A DNA stretch of 64,000 bases from Tubiluchus corallicola (taxonomy: Eukaryota > Priapulida > Priapulimorpha > Priapulimorphida > Tubiluchidae): the NCBI GenBank assembly GCA_030141605.1, contig JAQGDQ010000172.1:310001-374000 (forward strand), in the 5' to 3' direction. Below the pieces are notes generated by a model. It had not been told where the DNA came from, ran no database searches, and saw only the letters and a program-made list of their open reading frames with translations. Made by a program: the position numbers and the translations under genes. This document shows, piece after piece, positions 40,559 through 53,485 of the stretch. Each line of letters begins with the position of its first letter. The first letter of the stretch is position 1.

Positions 40559-43500
40559 CTAATGGGCGATTGCCATTCCTTCTAACTCATGCTTTTCGTA
40601 TTTCATTACGAATTCTCGTACCACTTCTGGAGTGTATGGCTTTTCTTTGCAACTGTAAACTCGTAGCTCAGGAATATCAAGTATCACCAATTGTGGACTT
40701 GTTGCTTCGCCAAGCTGTATAAATTCCTTTACAGTATCACAGAAGTCATCCTGCAAAAAGTTATTCAAACAAGCAAGTTAAATGCGTGAAGCTGTAAAAA
40801 TGTATCCTTAAAGGAAAACGGCACAATTTTTTACAACACAGCTAACTCTGTTCTTTAATTTAAAATATACGTGTTATTACCTGTAATAACTGCTGAAATA
40901 TTTCTTATATTCAATGATTAGTTTAGGAGCTTCATTAATGCTGCAGACACAATCAGCAATGACCATTGGGTACAACATAGCAGAGTCTTTTATGTACATT
41001 TGCGAAAACAAATATTGCAAAATGGTAATGCTCTGTGGCACTGACTCGGCAAAAGCCCCACAAGTTGTAGGTTATCAATTTTAAATTTCAGTTCATTGTT
41101 GAGATAACGTGAGGCGTCATGACTCATGAATATATCCTGACATCAGAACATCAGAGTTGTGTTGTCAGCCATAACTCTCTTGCTCCAGTACAGCTAAGCC
41201 TAATAAGGTATGGCTATGAACATGTGACACTGAAGAAACTAACAAAATTATGCTATAGTGTTGATAAATCTTTAAAATTGGTTTTCTAAAAAAATAGTGC
41301 TTCTCAGATATATTAGCCAGATAAAATTGCATTTTCTTTTAAATGCAGATTATTCTTCTCTGAAGTGTCTAATACGTCATTCAAAATTTTTTAAAAGATG
41401 TTCAGAGCTTGCAAAAGAAAATAAAAAAGGAAAACAAGAGAAAAAATCGTACAAATGACTTGTTCTGCAACTTACGTCAAAACCGTAGAAAAAGAAGAGT
41501 GTTTGTTCATCCTGTTTTTGAAAGTGCTCTTCTGCTATTTCTCCCAGTAATTCTTGAGCAAATGTTTCATCTTCCTCCTTGCCATCTGCACAGTGAATAA
41601 CAACATAAAAATCAGAAAATCACGTTTTATGTCAAAGTTAGCCATGGCAAGCAATACTGTTCCATAAGCGCAAAGCGGAGACGGCCCAAGGATGAAGAAG
41701 CAGAGACTCTGTATAGATACTAAAAGTTTATTAAAGCATTACGTCAAAGCATTGTGAGGACATTTATTAAACAATTCCCGCCAGACCTCAATTTATAATA
41801 TGCATGATCATTTTATAGCTGTTAACATACCTTGCACAAGCCAACAGCACAGCAACCCAATACCATAATTATTTAATACGGTCACGAACTTCTTTTGTCA
41901 GGAAAATAACTTGTGTTTGTGCTTATTCATGGGTTTCATTAATAAAGGAGTATGTAGCATAATATTAGGGTTGGCAGTCCGAGTTATTCGTACCTGCTTA
42001 TCTAGAAGGCAGATCTAAGATTTTCACTTTATTTTTTTAGGAAGCCTGATAGCTGACTATATCTCTTTAAGCAGTGATAAACAATGTAGTTTTAGTGACA
42101 GCAAGAGTCAGCTTTTATGTATTGCTTGGTCAATTAACCTGCTATAATGTCCAATCTCCTTATTGCCCATAAGCAGTTGCAGCTAAGAGAGCAACAAGTT
42201 ATAGCAGTGTATGATATCTGTCATAAGCAAGTAAAAACTGACTACACTTGAAAACTTTTAATCGTGAGTATTATCAAAAATAGAAATACCAATCTCACTA
42301 AAAATACGGATGGTAAACACAACTTTTTTGTTTATACACAAACATTACCAGTAAACAAGATAAGACATGCATCCTCATTAAGCTTAGAAGCTGAAGCACC
42401 AGTGAGTTCCATTAGAGCTGTTGGATACCAAGGAAAGTCCTCACCATCAGGATCATCGTTAACAAATGCTCGTCCTTCTTTTGTGATTATCTGTCCTGCT
42501 TCGTCCAACACTACCAACGATGGAATTCCTAAAAATAATTATTTAACAAATAATTGGTATTTGTTATTCCAAAGTAAGCGACTAAATATCATTGTGAAAA
42601 ACTGTCAGTCAAACAGACAGACAAACAGCTGATGAGCACAAATGACAATTCAATCAAGATATCTGTGAAACTGATGCAACCGCATTCATACAAGATATTT
42701 ACACGACTGGTATCAAAATTTTTTCAAAGAAGTACAAGTACTGCAAGCTGATATAAATTTATTTCACATTTTAAAATTCACCATATCTCTACCATATCAT
42801 AATATGATGAACACACACGTGCAGTAACAAAAGTGGTTCAATTAAAAATTGTTACACAAATTAGTTCAGTTAAAAATAATTACGTGGCATTATGAACAAA
42901 ATCTGCTGTTATTATAACTATACAACAAATTAATTTTGATTTTTATATATATAAAGTGTCAGGCAAGGCAATTAAAATCCATCAGTATTTGTCCAGAATT
43001 TCATTATAAAAGATTTTTTTGCAATAGCTTGAAATAAGTTAAAAAAACTCAGGTAGAATATGCTCACAATTAAGATCTCCCTTAGTCACTGTAAACTGTA
43101 TTGTAAACTGTAAAATTTGCAGATTTTGTGAGGAAGGATTAATGTGATAATTTCCAAATAGACAAATTACACTAATAATAAACTCACTTACTACATAACG
43201 CAAGTAATTAGCTTTGTCAGGACATATTATAATGAACAGCAACTGAGAGCTCTACGTGTATTGCCTATTGTTTTCTTCACCGTTTCTTATTACTCAGCAT
43301 GTATTCATTAAGCAACAGTGATTAAACATCAAAATCAATCATTTTACATGCAACTCTGAAAGTAAATTGGCATTAATCAGCCCAGAGATGTGTTGTTTTG
43401 ATCCACACTGTTAGTTTCGTTTACAGTTATATAGCTTAGTTTCTCAATCAGTAATCAACCATGGCTACACAATGCGCAATTCGCAATCGATGTAATTCAC

Positions 43501-46500
43501 TTGAAAAGATGCATCGCAAAAATTTAGCTCATACTTTTTTCTGGTTTAAAGTAGGTACAAAACTTTAGTAGCATGTACATGCGAAAAGGCACAAAGAAAA
43601 CACAATTATTTCAATCAATATTTCACAGCCAAATTTTCCTTATGATGCATTCAGACTTCTCTCGCAACTTCTCTCTGAGAGTAGGGTTGCAATGTGTGAA
43701 TGGTTTGGCAACTTCTCTCAACTTGTTGCAAAGTGTGAACGGTTTGGCAACCTCTCTCGCAATTTCTCTCACAACTTATTGCAACATGTGAATGGCTTGG
43801 CAATTTATCTCATCTTTAAGCTGCCACATAGGAACTTTAGAAACTTCTAAATTTTTATAATTAACTAAAAGTAGTGCAAACTAACATACCTTCTATACCA
43901 TAGGCTTTTGACAGCTGCTTACAACGAGGATCTGCAAATGGCAGAGCAAGCCATGGCATTTGTGAAAAGTACTGGTTGAATGAATCCTGGCTTCGATCTG
44001 AGCTAACAAAAATAATTTCCATGTTTTTTCCAGCATTTTGAAGCTTCGTGTAAAGTTCTACAAGTTGTGGTGTGAATGCTTTACATGGTGGACACTGCAA
44101 AATGGAAAAATACCTATATGAGAGTAACAGTTTATGACAAATTAATACAGTGCTGAACAAATTTTTTCAGTACTGCGCAATCCAAACCTGCAATGCATGC
44201 ATTTATATACCATGCACGAGGCTTTTATTTTTGAAGTAGCATGGTCACAAAGTCTAACATAAAAACCTTTCAATAACTTCACAGATGCAAATTTCATACA
44301 ATCAGTGATGGCTACATTACCTCTACCAAATTTGCATTGGCAGTGGTACCAATTGTCATCAATATATGTGCCAAAATAGCAGTTGTGAATATAAAGGATG
44401 TAACTGGTGTCATTTGTCACATGGCCTGTTTATATTAAAGGTCTGCTGTAAACCACATCCAAAGGGTTTAGTTCTGTTGTTTTATAATTTGTGGAATGCA
44501 GATACAGAGTGACGGATTCAATTGTTGATATGAGCTTTAAGAATTGGACAGTGATAGACATTAATCACTTTTAGCGAGATGATAAGGTGATACTGCCATT
44601 GCACCTACTGTACAGCTAAAGTCATAGGCAGGACTATGTGGGTGTCAAATAACAATTTGTGATTAGTTGAAAACATTTCAGCAGACTAGAAGTCCTTTGC
44701 AACTTTAAAAAAAATTCAAGTGAGATGTATGATATACAGGAAAACAACAACTAGCACTTTATGCACATGGTAAGCAGGAAGAAACTTTAAAAAGTGGTAA
44801 CTATATAACGGTGGAGTTTTCGATTCAACAGCATGTATTGGCATGTACAGCACATTAGTAAGCTATAAAAAGGCCGTCCAAATTGTTGATTGGCAAGAAT
44901 TGTTTAATAAATGTGTTCACAATAAGTTGAAATGTTAATTATATAAAATCTGGATGAACGGATAGTTTGCACTGACATGTAGAGTTGGAGTATCTACAAC
45001 ACATATACCTTGGTATGAAGTCTTGATTACTAATAGTTCCCGTCTTCCGCATTCTCTTCATGGCCATTTCACAAATGGTAGTTTTGCTTATTTTTGAATA
45101 AAAGGAGCTAAAAGTATCAGAAATGCATAACTAGATCCTTTTCTCGATATTATGTATTAGATACCATACTTCATAAAATACGCTGCATTTGACATTTATA
45201 TGCAAAATAAATAAGTGTTTACCCAGTGCGCAGAAAAGTAGAGTAGTTTAATCTTATTACTAAGTGACGGCACTGGTACATCTTTGCCAGTGTTGCTGAT
45301 AAGCGAGTTTCCAATAACTTCTGAAAACATCTTTGGATGCCATGGAAAATTTTCACCTAGTAAATAACGACATTCCAGTAAGAAAACAAAACACAAACAT
45401 CCAATTAAAATATACAATGACTCTCCAATAAACAATTACCAAATAACTTATTATTATTATTATTATTATAAAAAATGGCAGAGAACATTCAAAAATCCAT
45501 GTAGCAGTAGAAGTCAGTTGGTCGGCTCTTGATACAAAATTGTACGAGAATCTAAAATTCAAATCGCATTAAATTTTGTAATATAAAAAAAATATATTTT
45601 AACTTCAATTTACCCTGAGATAAAGCACACATAAGTTACAGTATGCTAGCAACTGATTTAACAAACAAAATTCACCTATTTTAAAAATAGAATTTAAGCT
45701 TAATGCCAAAAGTAAAAATTTTGTAGTTAATGGCTCGATAAAACACAAAATGACCTTGCGGATCCTCTGCCACACAACCTCTTCCGTCGGAGGTAATGAC
45801 CCTTCCTGTTGCCATGTCCACAATTACCAGGGAAGGAATCCCTTGAATTTTAAATTTCTTCGACAGATTAGCCTATACACAAAAATTACAACTATATTAT
45901 AGTAAAAAGTAATAAGCATGCGTGTATGCTGGCAATAGGCCTTAAAAAGTAGTAAACATGCGTGTACGCAGGAGATAGGCCTAATTGTCCATATCACAGC
46001 CTATTAAATCAAACATGTCGATTAATGGGGTATTACATCATTGACTTTATAAGAACAGAAATATAAAATTTAGGGGAAAAAATTTAGCTACGTTTTGACA
46101 GAATTCCACAATGTGCTGCCATAAAACAGTTAAGAAACAGCACAGACAGTTTGGGAAACAGCAGACAGTCCACACATTTTCTGCAGATGCGTAATACAAG
46201 CACCAAATACCCCACACTGCTGCACAGATTTCAGCATTCTAGACGAATTACGCAGCAGCAATATAGTCAGTTTGCAGAAATTTTCAAATTCCTTAATTGA
46301 GATACAAGTAACAACATCTTTTAGCCAGATAATAAAGTTTAGGTTAAAATTAGAGGTTTATTGAAAATGTTATAAAGGCAAAAATACTTTTAGACAAGTT
46401 TACTATTTTAAGTAAGTAAAATACAAATAACTTAAATTGTTAAAAACTACTTTCACTTGGGTCTTCTAGTCCTTTACACTCACAGGCACTTTTCCTATTT

Positions 46501-49500
46501 CTCACTTTTACTGTGTGACACTTTCAAAAAATGTATATGTGAGAAATAAAATTGTGACACCCAAACCGTGTAAACAATCATATGTTTATCCAATTCATAT
46601 ATTAAAAGCAAACAGGGCAATTTTTGCAGACCATAAATCACTTTGATCAATGGTGTAAAATACCCACTAGACTGCCTAAAATGATTACCAAGCTCTGGTT
46701 CTTGTGATTAAATAAAAATTATTATGTAGTTATAGTAATTAAACTACATAATGTAGTTAATGGCTTATGAATGCACTTATCGGTGGTATGATCATCTGGT
46801 ACAACTTTCCAATCACAGCTCGCATGTTTGGAAAGCAAAAGTCAAAAGAAGACATTCTGTATATGACATTGATAAACAAAACACAAAATGCAGCAAATTT
46901 CAAGTTTTCAAATGATATTGATTGCAAATTCATTGGTGGGAATCTTGAAGCTTCCCTGATATCATGATTGAATTATGCAATTGGCCATAGTTTTGCTGAC
47001 ACAATGCCCATTTTAAGTGATGCATTTCTTATAAGTAACCTAGAAGCCAACTTGGTATAAATGTATGGATGAGCACAATGAATAATGAAACTAGATTTCT
47101 GAGATTAAAATGTAAAACATTCTTAAAAGACAATATTTTGTCCTTGCATTATTTCAAATTATAGATCGTTTAGATTTATGGCCTAATTACCCATATAATT
47201 TCTGCTTTTAAACTTATGTTTTCAGCAAACTTGTTTAATGGACAATATGCACAATATTTCTGTACAAACGAAAAGTCTTCACTGTGAAAACACATCTAGA
47301 TATAATTCAATTTTTAATTTTTTAAAGTTTATCCTTCATTATTCTTATAGAGAGTGTCCCCCACCGTTTAATACAGAATTTACACAGATATTAAAGCACT
47401 TCACATCTTGGTCTTAGTTTCATGGATAATGTACACAGCTTCTGTGCAGCTTAAGCTGGCAGAAGATTGTGTAGTGATGTTCAACTACGAGACACTTTTA
47501 CTGCAACAGTCAGCACTCATGAACCTGTCAATCTGTCAGACGCAAGGGAGCATTTGGCTTCACTGTTTGATCAGGATAAGTAGCAGATGATGTAAAATAA
47601 CAGCTAGCTAGTAGCTACTACCTAAAATAAACATGTAGGACCTAGTTATCAGTAAGGGCAGATGTAAAAACAATATGACTGTCATCGCCATTTAAAGTAT
47701 ACGTCTACCATGTATTCCGTGCTACATTCATCAGTAAAATTATGAGACAAGCACTGAGGAACAATTTGCGAATTACGTGTAAGATTCTTTCTTTGGTATT
47801 CCGTCTACATCTTCCTGTTGCAGCTGAGCCTCTTCCTGTTAGAGCAGGGAGTTATTTGACAGATTAGGAGATCTGTCAGCCAGATGTGCATGTAGAATTT
47901 ATTTTTGCAGTATATCAGAAACCAACACAAACTAGTACAACAGTCTGGAATCATTGCCCATCATAATGTACTAGAGCAGTAGTTTTGTTAACAAAATCCT
48001 TCTAAAGAAACTATTGATTTCAGCAAAACCTTGCTATTCCTGACAACTCAGTCAATTATTTTTTTATTTGATCAGAAAACTCATTTTGCAAATTTGCTCA
48101 ATTCATGAGAGTTTCGTAACAGGCTGATGTGATTTCAACGACTGAGAAGAAAAATATGAATAAATCATAATTCAAACAGAAAACTCATTTATTGTTATTG
48201 CATTGGGCTAAATTGAATGACTCAGCATTTATCATCACAAACAGGTCAGACGAAAGTTGGTGAATGTAAATTATTCGATTAGCCTACAGTATTAGCATAC
48301 AAAATATTGACGTGTTTAACTTATGAGCCAATGATTTCAAGTGTGCAATAAATAGATTTTTCTCCCAATGAGTAGAAAATTTTAAGATTGTCAACTGCAA
48401 ATTGCAGACACTACTTCTGCTAAATATACGTACGACAACTAGTTTCAACACTGAGTAAGAGCAACCAAATAAACGAAATGTTAAATACTGACTGAAGGGT
48501 AAGGAGACTCGGTTATAATACAACTATAACATTGTAGTGGTCATTTACATCTTAAGTAGCCTATAGCAGTGTTATATAGTCTACAATGGATATAATGGAT
48601 ACAATTTTGATTTTTTTAGCTATTTTGAAAATGTACTAAAATAATAGACTAATTAGCCACTATTAAATTTCACGTGTACTCCATACAAAGTACTATTAAA
48701 AGTAAACACTTATGTGTCTAGCTGACTGACTTATTATTTTGCAATTTGCACTTATTTTCTGAGGGTATAAAGATCAGCTGGAACTGCACAGGTTTGGCTC
48801 AGTGGCCAAGTGGTCTGTGCTAAAGAATGTATTGCAGCTAACACAGTAAGTTAATATATTAACTTCATTAGCTTGAAATAAATTTCCTTGCTAAAACATC
48901 AATTTTGTGAGTACCAGATTATTGATTTACCAAACTGATGTTTGGTAGCACTTATGCAGAAAAACCAAGACTAGGTATAGGTTTGATGAAAACTTCTTGC
49001 ACTGTGAAAGATTAATATATATGAGTTGGCTGCACAAATCCATCAACAGGCAAAATGCTAAAATGTGCAACTTAAATTTAAGCATTATACACCGTAAGTG
49101 CATTTTTTTAATTAAACAAATTTTGTTAGCGCTGTATATTACAATTAGTATTCAATGGTGCCTAAAAACAATTCAATAAAAGCATCAGCATTATAATTAA
49201 AATTTAAACAGATTACTATAAAACCCAGTGAATGTAAACCAGACACTGTGTACAACATGAAATTAGCAAACTTAGTTCGAAAATGCTGAAATGAACACGC
49301 CAGTCTTGAGCTTTTCTTAAACATGTCAAATTTAGTGCAACAACGCAAATCAAGTGGGGGTTTGTTCCATTCTCTAGGTTAAGCAGCTGAAAAAGATCAG
49401 TCTGTGAAAGTTTTGCAATGATTACAGGGTACCCTTAGAGTGATAACCTGTTCAGCCTGAGCACTGGAGCATGTCCGAACTGAGAAGTAACTTTAAGAAT

Positions 49501-51536
49501 ATTAGATGTAACGAATTATGAGAGGCAATAATTATAAATAACAGAATACTTCAAGAAGTAGCAAAAGACATAAAAGTAATGCACCCTGTTGACAAAAAAC
49601 ATTCAAGCAAACAGCATTAGGTAAAATACTATACAATGTTGATTTCAAAAGGTATGTAATCACAAAGGTTTATTTGAAATCAAAATTAACATCTTGCAAA
49701 CTTGACAGTACAAACTAATTTTCGAAGTTAACACAGCATTATTCAAATAAGCTGTTAAACTATAAACATTACCGTGATTGTAATTTAAATGACCCCAGAA
49801 ATATCAAAATATCAAGTACAAGATGAACATTTGAAAAGATTTATTACATGACAAAGTTAATAAAGTTCTGTTTACAGAATATATAACACAGTTTTTAATT
49901 AACCATCAATTACTGCAATACCAAATAGCTATGAAAAAAAACTCGTTACATTTTGTTGTCATCATCAATAAGGCTGTTAAAGGAAGGTTAATAAAGATGG
50001 AGTTTTGAAATTGTTGTAACTAGAATTTAAGAAATTTTACAATGTTATATTTTTAGACAGTTTGACATTCTGTAAGCAGGAATCCAATTCTCAGCAAAAG
50101 GGCCTAGTGAATGTAAAATATTTTTGCCAAGATTGAGACCTGGCTCATTATAAGGCCTAATCCTCTGTGTCGAGACAATATCTCCAAGCTATGACAAAGC
50201 TTTACCATTCCAACATAGTAATGTTATTCACACTACATTGTGTAATCAATTATAATTATTCATATTACATGCATGATTTACTCTCATTAAGAAATACATA
50301 CTACTTCCGATTATAGATACTGATTTTCATACTGAAAACAGCCTTTTCAGTTTTGTTTAATTTACATAATGGCTCTCACCTCTTTTCTGTTCCTCAATAA
50401 ACTAACCAAGCAAAATACAAAATAGCTGCATTACTATTATGTGTGCTTGATCATACTGTGTTTGACACTGTAATCGTTGACACGTGGTTAGAACTAGGCT
50501 GCAGAGTAAGTTACAGCACATAGAATTATATGTATTGTAGTAGATATGATACGATATTATATATAGCAAGCCTACTTGTTTTGCTGGTTGGTACACAATA
50601 GTAAGGATTTAAACATATTTAAAATGTGTACACAAATCTATTTCAGAATAATTTAAGTTCAAATTAAACTACATTATTTTAGATTATTCATATATATCGC
50701 AATGCCAACGATTATTCAAATTTAGCTAAATAATATTATTCCATATCATATCAGAAAGCAGCTATTCCAAGAATAATATGTTAATTAATTTTAAAATTGC
50801 AACCATGGATTACAGATTCAAAATCTTGGAAATTCATTTATTTAGCTAGTAGGCAGAAGTACTTAAGGAGGTGCTGCACAATAGCATAAAACTGTTTGCT
50901 TACTTAACTTTCACAACAGCAAAGAAATCATCATGAAAATTTTGTTCAAAATATGGGTTACACAACTGTATTACACACATTGCAGTCCGCTGTGAAACTC
51001 GGTAGACGGCTAGGAGCTGACAGGAAATTCAGATTAACTAGATTTGATTACACTCACACATCATGCAGTACACACACGTACGTGACTTTGTGCATCGTCA
51101 GTAACCTTGGTTAAGTAATGTGTCTTGTTCTCATTAACATAATTATATTAAATATTATTCATGTTTAACTCTCACTAGGTTGAAAAAAATATGCTACACT
51201 ACTCTAACTGTGATTAAAACCATTAATCATTATAGTTACCTTTAAATCTCGGTTGCTATATGGTATAGCAAGCCATGGCATGTCTTTATAGTATTCTTCA
51301 AACGATGCTTGGTCCCTGTCAGAGCTGACAAATACGAATTCAAAATTCTTGTTACCTTCTTTTAGCCTGTTGTAAACGTTAACTAGCTGTGGTGTAAATG
51401 CCCGGCAAGGTGGACACCAATGAGCAGAAAAGTACAGCCCTAAAATTTTTCCACTGCCACACAAACCATTTACGTCAACAGTTGCACCTAACTTGTCCAT
51501 TACAGAATCATGTAAAAGTGTTTTTAACGAACCCAT
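40559..51536 (-). CDS. NXN: Nucleoredoxin
   Basis: Thioredoxin-family oxidoreductase; the vertebrate protein binds Dishevelled and restrains Wnt/beta-catenin signalling in a redox-dependent way. Seven exons: 51536-51240, 45872-45755, 45356-45223, 44094-43890, 42528-42349, 41585-41476, 40750-40559. They total 1236 nt, giving 411 residues and a TAG stop (human has 435). Three thioredoxin-like domains follow each other. Domain 1 has LGLYFSAHWCPPC (CPPC 41-44), FVFVSSDRDQ and MPWLAIPY. Domain 2 has LLYFSAHWCPPC (CPPC 184-187), IIFVSSDRSQ, MPWLALPFADPR and GIEGIPSLVVLD. A C-terminal domain without CPPC follows (ELLGEIAEEHF, FFFYGFD, VILDIPELRVY). The second W|CPPC is cut by an intron after the Trp. 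The start context is AAAATGG. All phases match. Intron 1 is 5.4 kb. Confidence 0.95.
43656..43814. repeat. Short irregular tandem repeat in NXN intron
   Basis: About three copies of a unit of the form TTGCAA-TGTGAATGGTTTGGCAACTTCTCTC, starting near 43686, 43725 and 43779, with an extra internal duplication of the CTCTCGCAA part in the second copy. A chance frame across it translates to a repeated VNGLATSL motif. Lies in the NXN intron between 42528 and 43890. Confidence 0.7.
45448..45470. repeat. TTA trinucleotide microsatellite
   Basis: Uninterrupted TTATTATTA run of about 23 bases in the NXN intron just upstream (minus strand) of the exon at 45356. Confidence 0.9.
45873..51239 (-). other. 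NXN intron 1 (5.4 kb)
   Basis: Bounded by the GTAACT donor after 51240 and the TATAG acceptor before 45872. Read on both strands it shows only short frames interrupted by stops and no recognisable nested gene or element. A tRNA-like phrase near 48791-48820 lacks a B box. Confidence 0.7.
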
Positions 51537-52820
51537 TTTATCTAGATAATAGTTTAGCAGCCGTCTCGAAAGGTTTCAAACTGAAACTGTCCGATCAACA
51601 AAAATTTGTACTGTAGCTTACCAGCACGTGAAGGTGACGCCAATAGATTTTGCTACACCGGGTTGAACAAGATTTTTGCTACCGGCAAACTATACAATGC
51701 TAGTTTTTTTTCAGAAATCAATTACTGGCGTAAGGTATGTAATCGAAGAAACTCCACGCTATATTTCTGTGCACTGCATTCATAATAAATAGGTACGGAT
51801 AATCGAATACACAACACGCTGCGTTTACCGTCTGTTGAGTCACCTACAGTGAGCCGGATGAGTGCATCGCGCGACGGAACAAAATTTTATTATCTATGGT
51901 CGAAGCCTATAGATCCTCATTATATCCGCGCTGCTACAGTCAAGGCGATTCACAGTGGCTATACTAATATTTCTATCAGGCTCCTACAAATCCACATCAT
52001 AAAGGAGCAAGCCAAAAGGAAAACTGTATCCTGTCCTGTCATGCTGTTGTTATAGGGCTGTTGTAAATCGCTGATGTAAATATCCGCATCCGAAGAATTT
52101 TCGGATTTATATGGAGAGCTGAAATTAAGCAATCCGGTTTCAAAATTATGTACATCATTGCGTGACAACTATGAGATGTATGAACCATACTAAGACTCAG
52201 TTCATGGTGGTAAACGGTGATGTAGCCGATGACCAGCCCATGAAATGAGAGATTTCCAAATTAAGCACACATCTGCGTACGTTTATTTAGGAGCTACTAT
52301 CACAGATGACGGGAAGACTGATTCAATAGTCAAGGATCATATGCAAGAAAAGAATGCAAAAAACGAAGATTTTCCCTACTATGTGAAGAAAAGAGTCCTA
52401 GAGTGTGCACTGTTGATGGCAATATTCTACAGCTCCCAATTGGAATACAGAGAGAACATGGGCAAAACTTATGAGAAATACTTTTCGCCGTGAACCTTTA
52501 ATGAAAATTGTCGCCATAGCAAGGAATGCAAGCAGAAAACTTCTTAGATGTCTTGACCAGCTCCAGGCGAATTACTGGCCGAACTATATACCTCAGCTGA
52601 GAGTTTTGTTAGAACAGCGCATAAGGAATTGGGTTAATTCTATACGTTGTGTATTCTACTTGGAAATGAGCCCCGGTCTCGAAACTCCTCGTTTTGAATT
52701 AACAATATTTGAGCATCATCGGATAAGCTTCACAAGAATGCATCTTCAGTCACATAGGCTGCATATAGAAACGGGTAGATTGGCGAGACAGCCAAGGGAA
52801 ATAGGTTATGTCCTTGTGGG

Positions 52821-53191
52821 TGTTGTGTTTTGTTTCTCTCAGAAGGCTCGTAGAGAAAACCAGAAAACACGCCGTTAAATATTACTACTTTATTTACTGA
52901 GAATTCTACTACACAAAAAGATGAAGGTACGAGAAATGATTATACTAAACGTGAAAATCTGGAAAACATTTAAGTATATCTGAAAAGGTAAGTATACAAG
53001 TATAAGTCCGTCTAGATCTGCGTGCTCTGTGTGCGATCCCGTGTCGGCAGCCTGCTTCGCCTTATATAGCGCGCTGTAGAAACTTCTCGAACAAATGTTC
53101 GAGAACAATGCAGACGGTAAGGCGGTCATTCCGACGGAACATTCTACGATGTTCTATGCAATTCTAATTGATGGCAGCGATCTCCACAACA
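52821..53191 (-). mobile_element. Solo LTR, 371 bp, with 5-bp TSD
   Basis: Starts TGTTGTG and ends CACAACA, a TG...CA terminal inverted repeat, and is flanked by identical GTGGG (52816-52820 and 53192-53196). It interrupts a LINE coding tail that would otherwise be continuous, which fixes both edges. On the minus strand it has the promoter order expected of an LTR: HSE-like motifs, TATATAAG (near 53063-53070), then AATAAA (52889-52894). No internal retrotransposon genes remain, so it is a solo LTR left by LTR-LTR recombination. The superfamily (Ty3, Copia or BEL) cannot be told from this. Confidence 0.85.
53062..53145 (-). promoter_or_regulatory. LTR promoter: TATA box and heat-shock-element-like modules
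   Basis: On the minus strand, AGAATGTTCC (53136-53145) is followed by GTTCTCGAAC and then GTTCGAGAAGTTTC (within 53078-53107), then GCTATATAAG. Two of these are inverted GAA/TTC pairs two bases apart, and the third is a three-unit TTCnnGAAnnTTC array, the heat-shock factor consensus. The position just upstream of a TATA box is right for a heat- or stress-responsive promoter. Function is inferred only. Confidence 0.5.
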
Positions 53192-53485
53192 GTGGGGACA
53201 TTCAAACTGAGAAACACGTTATACAGACATGCCACCTTACATCTAATATTAGAAACCGCTACGACAATTTAAACTTTGCTGATTTAACTCGCTTCTTTGA
53301 GCACCCTAATCGTTATATAATATGTCACAAAATTTTGCAACTTTTATGCTGACGTACCTTGTATGCATAACACTGTTTTTAATACTATAACCTTGAGTAG
53401 GAAATGTACGTAAAGTGTCAATCTGGACCAAAATCACTAACGTATCGATTTTGGCATTAACCTTGTTCTTCGCGTATACATGTAA

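Larger units (their letters stand above)
52189..53352 (+). pseudogene. Decayed LINE reverse-transcriptase remnant split by an LTR
   Basis: 3' part of a non-LTR retrotransposon pol gene. Pieces recognisable from the family are TKTQFMVVNGD (from 52189), YLGATITDDGK (about 52275), VKKRVLECALL (about 52383), SFTRMHLQSHRLHIETGR (about 52730), and, after the inserted LTR, GDIQTEKHVIQTC (from 53197) with a stop at 53350-53352. At least two frameshifts separate these pieces. The sequence is interrupted at 52821-53191 by a solo LTR, whose flanks read as one Cys/His-rich tail. Not functional. Sequence upstream of 52189 may also derive from it but I cannot show that. Confidence 0.75.

Noticed and set aside
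42264-42632. 122-codon plus-strand frame
   Set aside because: Antisense shadow of the NXN exon at 42349-42528 plus flanking intron.
46767-46967. Plus-strand frame in NXN intron 1
   Set aside because: 66 codons with no recognisable motif, followed by stops; A+T-rich chance frame.
48791-48820. tRNA-like phrase GGCTCAGTGGCCAAGTGG
   Set aside because: Has an A-box look but no B box (GGTTCRANTCC) follows and the sequence does not fold into a cloverleaf by eye.
53095-53352. 85-codon plus-strand frame
   Set aside because: A composite: its first half reads through the solo LTR and its second half is the LINE tail. It is not one gene.
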